From assembly GCA_030411725.1 (NCBI GenBank), contig MU839838.1, positions 1,240,001 to 1,304,000 on the forward strand: a stretch of DNA of 64,000 nt. The letters run 5' to 3'. Positions 55,829 to 64,000 of this stretch are shown piece by piece (position 1 is the first letter of the stretch; each line of letters starts with the position of its first letter). The stretch comes from Echria macrotheca (lineage: Eukaryota > Ascomycota > Sordariomycetes > Sordariales > Schizotheciaceae). A program made the translations under genes and the position numbers. The notes below the pieces were generated by a model. That model was not told the DNA's origin, made no database searches, and was given only the letters and a program-made list of their open reading frames with translations.

Positions 55829-57403
55829 TGTGGTGGGTTGCTGTTGGGCGGCGGTTTGACGATGTTTAGGGAGCTGATGACTTTTTTTGCTTTGATGACT
55901 GGAGGTTGCGTTGTTGCGCTTTCACTTCCACTTTCATGAAAGATCTGCTGGTCTCTTATACACGACGTGTGTAGGCCTTGTCTTCTTGAGAGCGCCAGAA
56001 TGGGACAACAGTCGCCCCGATCTTACAGAAGCTTGTAGCTCTCGGTGATGAATTCAATATCCGAGGAAGGCGGTGATCCCCTCATCCAAGAAGGCAAGGT
56101 ATGATTTGATCTTTTTTTGGTCGCACGAATGGTAAATATATTGCGGCTGCACGTCTTCATTTGTAGAAGGCTGTAATTACATAGGTATACGAAGGGAGGC
56201 TGAGCCACCCTTCATCCAATCGGCTCTGTGAGTTGAGTTTTAACCGGCAGACGACGCCCCGACACCATTCGATAGGCCGCTTGTGTCTTATGATGCGTCG
56301 AGAATCTGGTAGTCTTCTCCGGGTCTCCGACTGCCTCGAAAATCATGAATTTGCAAACATGATTCAGATTAGACTGGTGGGCGTCGCCATCCGCCAAGAT
56401 TTGGGTTTGATGAATTCATCTGCGGTTGCTTCACCCCCAAGTCGCCTTCACCAACCGTTAGTCTCCCGCACCGCCCCTAGCCACCTTGCTCGGGCGCTAC
56501 GGAAAAACCATCAGGAACATGGCCGAAGACGATTTAGAGGTAATAGTATGCAATTCAACTGGTAGGTTTCCGAGAGGTCTATTTTGGAATACAGGCGAGT
56601 CTCAGGCGACCTAAGAGTGGGACCATCCCTTTTTCGTACTCTTTCCTGGGCCCCGAAGTAATCCAAGGCGTTCCGCCTGTGCTCGTGTTAACTGTACACC
56701 ATGGTTGGGCAGAAGATGGTATTAGAAATCCACGCAAGCTAGGTACACACTTTCGAACCAAGGAGGATCTCGGGCGGTACCAATTCAGTGAAGGATTTGT
56801 TGGTATCGAGTGTCGCGTCTTGCATCCAAATAGTCCGAACGGAGGAAGATTGATAAACCTGGGATCCAGAATCACGATGAAAAGGCGATCAATTCGCAGT
56901 TATGTAACAAACTCGTACGACAGCATCAACTTGGTCAACTATACTACTCTGAAAGGTCCGGGCCGGCACTTGTCGGCATTTACCAGATAATGGTAGCGGA
57001 GAGTACTTGGTCGTTCAATGTAGGTAGTCGAGGACACATCCACAGCGGATTTATCACGGACTTGCAACAAGCAGAGCTCTGGGGTCATGTCCGACATCTT
57101 GCATGGCCAGGATACTGATTGGGCCGTCCTTGGACTGATGTGACGTTGAGTGCACAGGTGTGTAGTGTGGCTTGAAGCTGAATGTCCCGACTCCAGCGTT
57201 GGCCAGTCATCTGCTGCCACGGGACGAGCCTAAGGCGGGAAGAGCCCTTTACGATATGTCATGGGTACCCAGGATGCGGGGTGATGCTGGCCATGCGGTT
57301 CTACAATTTCATGATATTGGACTTACCTCCGGGACCGTCTTGGCGATGGTAGTTCCTTCGAACAACCATGCTGTTGGAACCCAACTCTTACTGCTAATTC
57401 GTA
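55829..57403. other. 1.6-kb gene-poor stretch
   Basis: No gene firmly supported. A start-like ATGGCCGAAGACGATTTAG near 56520 and a frame at 56679-56990 were inspected, but no coherent spliced protein emerged. The right end is the leader of the ankyrin gene. Confidence 0.4.
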
Positions 57404-60393
57404 ATGGATCCGTTGTCTGTGGCTGCTGCGAGTAAGTACTCCTCCCAAAGCTCGTAGATACCGTCGCCGTGATCTAACGATGTCTGCGTAGGCGTAGGCT
57501 TTGCCGATGCTGTTGGCCGGCTCGCAGAGGGCTGTATTCGACTTTACCGGTTCTGGGAGTCGCTCCAAGATGCGCCTGCTGCTGTCCAGGCCATCAAAGA
57601 TGAGCTCATCCTTCTCACAACGCTCTTGCAACCCATGGCGAGCGAGCCCAACCTAATCCCTCCCGTTATCCTACTACTCAATGCCTGCTATGGAAAAGTT
57701 CAGGTTTACTACCCCCCTCTTCGGTCCTGCTCTTCCCGTCAATATGCTGATGCACTGGTAGGAACTCTGGGGAATTGTCGCCGAGCTCGATGTTGAAGCC
57801 CTGAGGAACGCCCAGAAGCGGGAACATCTCTTCACAAAATACAAAATGACAACCAAAGTCAAGCAAGTCGAAAAGTTCCGCCAGGGACTAAGTGAACTAA
57901 AGAGCAGTCTGACGCTTGCGTTGACTTATCAGAAGTGAGTACCCCCAACCATGGCTGCCCCCTTCCTGCATGCTGTCAACCGAAAAAGCCCAGCGCTGAC
58001 GGTTTCTCCCCAGTACCATACAGCCCCGTGTCTGTGTCGTCACGAATGAAACCGTCGAAACGGTTCAGATCCAAGTTAGCATGGGGGCCAACGCCAAGGG
58101 TAACGAAACCGACACGCCCGAACCTCAGTTGACAAAGGTGTCACGCGAATTTGAATCGACAACGGAAACGAAGTCGACACAGTACCCCAATGCCTTCTCC
58201 TCCGACATGCCTGATACATCAGGTGAACTACAAGTACCCAAAGATGCGGATGCATCCATCATCGCGATCGCGTCCAACCGTGCCGTCCAAGGCTTCCTGC
58301 AAAAGGCTCTCCACCTCGCCGTCGACGATTTGGTGGCAAGCGGAACAATGGAGCAGCTGATGATGTCCACCATGCGCCAGGTCTCCTCGTTTGACACGAA
58401 ATACGCTGGTGGCTATGACACCGACAGTTTCGATATGCACAAGGTTCCTTCGTCCAGTAGCACCCCCCGTCCTACAGGGGCTAATAAGCCCGAGACGCCC
58501 CGCCTGGCTCGATCCAAGACCTGTCACCAGAAAACCTCCATGGGGGTCATGTTCGGGTCGATCTGGATCCGCACGAGTACCCTCAAGGCAGCCGAGGGGT
58601 CCAACGCTTCCAAGGGTGACCTCGAAGTCATCACCTCGTTTATTTTCTATCCGGCTTGCTGGCTGAGCAAGGTTGGCCTCCGTTACGGCACCGAGGCCAA
58701 TCTGCAGTGGTCGGCCACGACGGGGTGGAGATTCAACGTAACGGCTATCAGGGCGGTCCCGGAGGATGCCCTGATCTTTGACATGTGCCGGGACGGCGAT
58801 ATCAAGGGCGTGAGCAAGCTGCTGACGCGAGGCGACGCGTCGCTGAAGGATACGAGCCCCAAGGGCTGGACTCCTCTGCATGTTGGTCACGCACCCCTTT
58901 TATATCTCCCTTCAGATCTCAATACCTAATGCATTCACTCCCTAGTTTGCCGCTGAATCTGGACACGTCGAACTCTGCTCGTTCCTGATCCGCAAGGGGG
59001 CAGATAGACAGGCTCTCGCGTACGAGGGTCCGACAGAAGAAGCCCTGTAAGCTAGCATACACGCACCCCAAGCAACATCCTCACAACAAAAACCTGACTT
59101 GTATCCGCGTCTAGCACACCTCTAGGCATCTGGTCCGAATTCTGCGGCACCACGCCCTCCAAGCGCAAAATCGAAATGATCAACGCCTTCGGCGCCGAAT
59201 GCCTCGACGTCTCCGAGCTCGGCGGCGACGGCTGGGTCGTCGGCCACAACCTGATTAAGCACATGTCCCTAGAGAACTGCAGCATGGCCGAGACGGCGGT
59301 GCAGTGGGTGTACACGCAGAAGCAGAGCGAGATCCTCGTCGCCCTGGGCGCCAACTCCATCTGGCACGGTCTCCAGCAGGCCGTCCGGGGGTTCCTCGTC
59401 GAGGAGCACGGGAAATCTGTTATCAGCGGCCTTTTGCAGCAGACCACCACCAGCGTGGATGGCGGCGGCCGCGGCCGCACCACCGCGATGATGGACGGAG
59501 ACAGGTGGCAGTCGCAGGTCAGCGCCATCGGGCACTGGCTCGCGCTGCGGGCGAGCGGACGCGAGCTGCTGCCGCTGATTGTACAGGCGTGCCAGTGCCT
59601 CCAGGTCGACGGCTTCGACCCGATCCCGGGCATGGAGGGTTTTGGTATCCGGGAGCTGAACCGGTCGCTGCCTCTGATCTACACCACGTGGGCGAAGACG
59701 TCGCCGCGCATCTTGTCGAACGTGACGGCCCTCGTCGAGGCCGAGCTGGAACACCTGCTGTCGGACCTGTCTCTTGACCGAGACGGTCTGGTACAGTGTA
59801 TCCAGGCTTCCAGGGACGAGTTGGTGGAATCCGATGAGGGCGATGAGTGGCATGACGCGGTGGCTCATCACTGGCGATGCGGCGACTGCGAGGACGACTA
59901 CACCACCCTCGGCAAGGGGCTCGTGCAGCCTCGCCGCATTTCGTTTGACGAATGCCGCGCCACTCGCCACAGACACTACTGCGAGTGCCTCGAGTTTCTG
60001 GGGGAGAAAGGCGTGAAACCGCCGGAGAATTCCGTTCCTGAATCGGGAGAGGTGGAAGAGGAAGCTGATGAGGAGTTCCGCAAGGATGTGGAAGTAGATG
60101 TCGGCCTTATCGATTCGCTCTGCGAGACATATTCCTCGATCGATACCGACGAGCCTGTTCTTGGGGATCCGTTCTATGACGCAGCAAAGATGTTGTATCG
60201 TGCTCAGGGACGGAGGTGGATCGGAACGTACAGGCCGAGTGAGGCTCTCTGCGGTGCGTGCTTTCTCAAGCGGGAGCTATATGCCGGGCCGGGGGGACCG
60301 GGCGACGGCTCTGCTTCGTTCACTCCGGTACCGACGACATATGTCAGCGCCTGTCCGCCTGAATTTTTGGGCGCAACTTACACTACTGGTTGA
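57404..60393 (+). CDS. Ankyrin protein with STAND-type N-terminal domain
   Basis: Six exons (57404-57431, 57492-57703, 57762-57934, 58014-58881, 58946-59046, 59115-60393) give 886 residues. The start MDPLSVAASVGFADAVGRLAE is the classic opening of the helical N-terminal domain found on fungal NACHT, ankyrin and HET-type proteins, and splices in phase with a 28-nt first exon. Helices continue to about residue 140. A S/T-rich linker and a beta-rich central region follow. At least two ankyrin units lie near 385-455 (DGDIKGVSKLLTRG, WTPLHFAAESGHVELCSFLI). The C-terminal 430 residues are acidic and rich in cysteine/histidine pairs (HHWRCGDCEDD, RHRHYCECLEFL), with no known fold. Likely a signalling protein of the non-self recognition type (inference). 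No NACHT Walker motifs are present. Confidence 0.85.
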
Positions 60394-60743
60394 GCTATGC
60401 CCCTGAGGGAGGGTACGGTACTGTTGAGCGAGTCACTAATATTCACGGAAGCCATGAAATTACAATCTTAGCCTAAAATCAATTTGATATCCAATCTTGT
60501 GTTCGCCGAAATTTCCCCCCTCTACCAGTTTCCAGTCCTTTAACCTGTTCCAACACAAAGTCCGGAGCATAGCCAAATACATGATCCCTCGCAATTCACT
60601 CTTCATTCTCCACTACTGATTCCGATTTTGATGCCACGACGAGTGGTACTGCCGTCCCTAGATAGAAGTCACCCTAGGGCTGAGGACGGGTCCGAAGGTG
60701 TAAACCCAGTTCCCCCGAAGTGCCGAAACCGAACCGCGGATCG
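60394..60743. other. Spacer between ankyrin gene and HicA-like frame
   Basis: 350 bp, AT-rich in the first 200; 3' region of the ankyrin gene. No gene. Confidence 0.5.
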
Positions 60744-61124
60744 TCAAGAAGACGATGTCTCCACAGGCGGGTAACAAAGAAAGAAGCCCCGTCCCCAGGT
60801 AGGGTTAGCCATCCTAAGTGTCTGCCCCATGTTGCGGGCGATGCCTTCAGTGATAATGCGCTCGGGGTGAGGCTCGTGAAGAATGATGGTGTTCCATCCC
60901 CGATCGTGAGCAAACCGGCCCGGAATTGTTTCGAATCTACGTGCTGAGCCACCACGGCTTGAGCTCATACGGTAACCGAGACGTTGCAGTGTTTTCCTGA
61001 CATTCTTCCATCGAACCACGCCGACAGGCTGAATACCGTCGAGCAGGTAAGCCAGTACTTTCCAATCCCGTTTTCTGACATGAATTCGGTCGCTCAAGAG
61101 AGCAACGGTTTGACCCCGCTCCAT
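60744..61124 (-). CDS. HicA-like small protein (possibly partial or relic)
   Basis: Single frame, 126 residues from the ATG at 61122-61124. The core (about 36-105) has the arrangement of the HicA-like double-stranded-RNA-binding-type fold: RWKNVRKTLQRLGYRM, a GGSARRF turn, a strand ILHEPHP and a final helix ITEGIARNMGQTL. Bacterial HicA proteins are mRNA-cleaving toxins with a catalytic histidine in the turn; here that position is alanine (S60-A61), so RNase activity is doubtful. Similar domains occur in fungal proteins as parts of longer chains. The frame is open upstream without a better start, and the last 20 residues look unrelated, so this could be an exon of a larger gene or a decayed copy. 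Confidence is limited. Confidence 0.4.
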   Translation of the reverse strand: MERGQTVALLSDRIHVRKRDWKVLAYLLDGIQPVGVVRWKNVRKTLQRLGYRMSSSRGGSARRFETIPGRFAHDRGWNTIILHEPHPERIITEGIARNMGQTLRMANPTWGRGFFLCYPPVETSSS

Positions 61125-62813
61125 ATCTGGCTGGGTGAATGACAGCTGGAGCGAGATGAGGATGACCGGAACTGAAAACCAATAAGGAGCGGTGCGAAGT
61201 CCTGCGGACCGAGGCGAAAATGCTGTGTAGGTACTAGGTATGTATCGGAAGATAACAAAGTCCTTGACTGATACCGGCGAGGGACTGGAGGCTTAAGATC
61301 AGAGATAGAATGACTGGAAATGATCGATGTGCTGATATCGTGTGAGCGATGCCGATGCTGATGATAAACCACAGAAACCAGGACATCCCGGCGGTTTATA
61401 TATCCCTCCCGTCCTGGTTCGAACAACCATCTCATCCGCTCTATCAACTCTCCCAAGAGAACGGACCACCATCTCAACGGGATACCGACCAGTACAAGCC
61501 CTCGCTCTGCCAAGTCTGCATACAGCTTAACTGATTCTTTGTCCAAAAGGGGCTCCGCGCGTCTGTTTACAAACAATGGACATTGCCGACCTCCAGTCAG
61601 CTTCGCTACTGACAATAAAGACCGCAGATCACAGCCCTGGGGGTTGAAACGTGGCTGATATAGAAGACAAACTCCAGTCCAAAGTCGTGGGTGATCATGT
61701 GGCGTGGTATATAGGGGCTAGAGGACGCAGGACATGCAAGCCGCAAGCCACGCGGCTGAGGCGCCTTTGACCGTTATTTATCGGAAATGTGGACAGCGTG
61801 TGGTGAGGTCGTATTTGTGATGAATGTTCTTCCAAATCCTATCTATAACCAATAGAGATTATAGGCCTTGCGGTTTGACCCCATCGTCATAACCAATCAA
61901 CAGGGGTCCTCGCTTGACAATGGAAGCCAAGGTTCAAACCGCCAGCTCGGAGTCAACAAAAACGAACTTCATTATTTGAAAATCAGGATAATGCTAGCCA
62001 ACGAAACATCGTTGGATGATGTGAGTCGTTATCCAAGCTGCCGAGACGTCAGACCGAATAATGCTCTTCAGATAATGCAAAAAACCCCCTTCGAGCAGCC
62101 TTGAAACTGCTGCAACCCCGGAGGATCTTGGCCACCCCCTTCCACGCTCTGGTGGACGACTAGCACGCCAACCGCGGATGCTCGAGCTCGTCTTCCTGAT
62201 CGGAAGTGTCGGGTCTTTGCTTGGTGAAGTGTTGAAACTCCCTTCCGCCAACCGGGCGCAGGAGCAAGGCCATATCCTCGTCCCCGCGGTGCCGCTTCGT
62301 TTTGGCAACCGCTAATTTCACTGGAATGATGTTACCTTTAAGAAGTAGAGGGGCCAAAAGGTAGGCATCATACCACAGAGGTCATCAGGATAGCGCGTCC
62401 GGGTAACGGCACTGACGACGCCAAATACAACTGCGAAACCGCTGTCAGGGGCTTCAGTGGGTGCCAAGGGCTGTAATGAAGCGAGACAGGCCCACCGACG
62501 GACGCATACGATCGGGTTGGAGCCCAGTATATCGTTCGAGACGGGTCGTACGGTTCCCGTCGTAGATTGTCTGCCGCACAATCCAAGTGGGATTACCGGG
62601 CGAAAGGGAAGGGAGAGATCCAGATGTCTGCTGACTCGTTCGGAACCATGGCACGTGATGTCCGCGATCACACTTGCTTCATACTCGCTGCTGAGTCGGC
62701 TGTGGATGGGGGTGGACAGGTTGAGAGGGTTGTCCGGTAATGATAAAGAGCGATACCTCGTCCCCTGAAACGATATCGCAAATTAATTCCAGTTATCTCG
62801 TGTCCGTAAGTGA
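61125..62813. other. 1.7-kb gene-free stretch
   Basis: No supported gene. If the HicA-like frame is part of a larger gene, upstream exons would lie in 61,150-61,650. The right end is the 3' flank of the phosphatase gene. Confidence 0.4.
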
Positions 62814-64000
62814 CTACCCGTCACCCCTCCCCCGGAGAAATAGTTCCACTACGGCTCTCTGCCTTTCCTCCGATATCCTTCTGTCTTTATCCTTCTCCGG
62901 CGCGGGCGCTCGACAAACCACACTGCCAAAGATCTCGGCGTACCGTTTTTCTCTCGCCCTTCTCCTCTCCAAAGCAGCAAGAGCCTCGGCTACCTGGGCT
63001 GTCCCCCCTCGTCGGAAACTGAGCGATCTTCGTCCGAGGACACCCAGGCCGACACCGGTGTTCCCAGCTTTCAAAACATCTAGCTCGGATTTTGCAAGAG
63101 GCGACAGCTCCGAAACTAGCTTGCATAGCATAGCCGTGAGAAAGACAAATGTAATGTTATGGTTCGGTGCAGTGGAAAGAATGTCCAGGATCGCGGTCTT
63201 GTCGTCTTCCGAGCTATCATCTGCCGGCAGCTTTGGCGTCGTGCCGGCTGGTCCAATCGAGGCAAGCGAAGCTTGCTCAATGCGATTCCACAAAGACATC
63301 GTAATAACCCCGTCGGTGAGGCCACGGAGGAACAATAACATAGACTCGCTGACGATTTCAAGTCGCTCGACCGATGACATCTCCGGGTTGAACGTATCGT
63401 AGATTGCCACATCGCGGTCAAGAGCGTCCACAATACTGGCAATCTGGATATCTCGTCGGGGACGGTCGCGATGTTTCCAGCTGCTCTCGTCAAAAGGCCA
63501 CCCTGCAGCCTTGGGAATCGCGCATTCCTCGAGCATTTGCTCGTCCGCAAGTGCTCGTTCCGCCAACGTCTCGATTGCTTCCGTGAGCTTGAACAACTCC
63601 CTCGGCGCAGCACTGTGCACATCAAGGTCGTAGCTGATGGATCCTACTCTGCCCTTCTCAGCGGCTAGCCTCGTTGCAAATTGCCGGACACCCCCTTCCG
63701 GCACGCGAATCAGCTCGTCGATCGAACGACCAATACATGTGGGAAGCCATGATCCCCTTACGGGAATAAAATGGTCGCGACCGTCCGTGACCCGAAGCAC
63801 AAGAACTTCTTCAAGACTAATCTGTCCGTCGTTGAGCATTCTGGCTTGGATGATGTCACCGACAAAGGCTTCCAGGACCGCCTGGACTGTCTCCCCGGGT
63901 TCTAACGTGACTTCCTTCCCTACTTCAACCGTCTCCTCGCCATCATCGGTATCAGTGCGAATGAAAGTGGTCGTAAGCCATGCCGGAAGATGCGGCCCCT
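62814..64000 (-). CDS. OCRL/INPP5B-type inositol polyphosphate 5-phosphatase, C-terminal part
   Basis: Partial: the frame runs from the stop at 62814 past the window end, so the catalytic 5-phosphatase domain is outside. What is visible is the ASH-like strand region (LPAWLTTTFIRTD...VTLEPGETVQAVLEAFV, then LEEVLVLRVTDGRDHFIPVRGSWLPTCIGRSIDEL) and a RhoGAP-like helical domain (APRELFKLTEAIETL, GWPFDESSW, IVDALDRDVAI, LRGLTDGVITMSLW). This ASH-RhoGAP pair is the hallmark of OCRL and INPP5B, which remove the 5-phosphate of PI(4,5)P2 on membranes and bind Rab partners. The RhoGAP arginine finger is not obvious, as in OCRL, where the domain is catalytically inactive. The tail is K/R/E-rich helix. 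Confidence 0.85.
   Translation of the reverse strand, partial: GPHLPAWLTTTFIRTDTDDGEETVEVGKEVTLEPGETVQAVLEAFVGDIIQARMLNDGQISLEEVLVLRVTDGRDHFIPVRGSWLPTCIGRSIDELIRVPEGGVRQFATRLAAEKGRVGSISYDLDVHSAAPRELFKLTEAIETLAERALADEQMLEECAIPKAAGWPFDESSWKHRDRPRRDIQIASIVDALDRDVAIYDTFNPEMSSVERLEIVSESMLLFLRGLTDGVITMSLWNRIEQASLASIGPAGTTPKLPADDSSEDDKTAILDILSTAPNHNITFVFLTAMLCKLVSELSPLAKSELDVLKAGNTGVGLGVLGRRSLSFRRGGTAQVAEALAALERRRAREKRYAEIFGSVVCRAPAPEKDKDRRISEERQRAVVELFLRGRGDG

Noticed and set aside
56520..57170. Possible small gene starting MAEDDLEV near 56520
   Set aside because: The frame stops after about 25 codons and no in-phase splicing gave a coherent protein.
58228..58890. 220-codon minus-strand frame over the ankyrin gene
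   Set aside because: Antisense shadow of exon 4, whose sense reading has the ankyrin and conserved N-terminal features.
1..64000. CRISPR array, bacterial operon or phage origin
   Set aside because: No direct-repeat/spacer array was seen; spliced introns and eukaryotic families show nuclear fungal DNA.

Overview
The window is nuclear DNA of a filamentous ascomycete, most likely a member of the Sordariales close to the Chaetomiaceae. The genes are GC-rich and have short (about 50-150 nt) GT-AG introns with CTRAC-like branch points. They include filamentous-fungal families (HET, NACHT, AA9). The AA9 enzyme reads almost like the family member I remember from Thielavia terrestris; that comparison is from memory, not a search. 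Gene models were spliced by eye and every reported multi-exon CDS is divisible by three.

Region 1 (1-31 kb) is mostly conserved housekeeping. It holds elp3 (-), the mitochondrial succinyl-CoA ligase alpha subunit LSC1 (+), the E2 enzyme UBC1 with a UBA domain (-), the proteasome ATPase RPT2 (+), an intron-containing tRNA-Met(CAT), ribosomal protein uL13/RPL16 (-), a membrane-anchored BAG-domain co-chaperone (-), a dithiol glutaredoxin with two in-frame starts (+), the chalcone-isomerase-like AIM18 (-), the F-box/LRR protein GRR1 (+) and a Na+/K+-ATPase-like P-type pump (+). UBC1, RPT2, GRR1 and the BAG protein all belong to ubiquitin-proteasome or chaperone biology, and UBC1 and RPT2 share a divergent promoter.

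Region 2 (30.8-36.5 kb) is a secretome cluster: a Thr-rich secreted protein, a secreted NTF2-like protein, an AA9 lytic polysaccharide monooxygenase, then a small acidic protein of unknown role.

Region 3 (37-62 kb) is accessory. A HET-domain protein lies directly upstream of a NACHT STAND (NLR-like) protein on the same strand, a candidate allorecognition/immunity pair. A repeat-rich, MITE-like segment follows. Next come a Baeyer-Villiger monooxygenase, a cyclase-family hydrolase, two uncharacterised genes, two small secreted cysteine-rich proteins, an ankyrin protein with a STAND-type N-terminal domain, and a short HicA-like reading frame.

The right edge (62.8-64 kb) holds the C-terminal part of an OCRL/INPP5B-type inositol polyphosphate 5-phosphatase on the minus strand, cut by the window end. 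Several accessory genes on both strands switch from a C-rich 5' half to a G-rich 3' half on the coding strand, which conserved genes such as LSC1 do not show.
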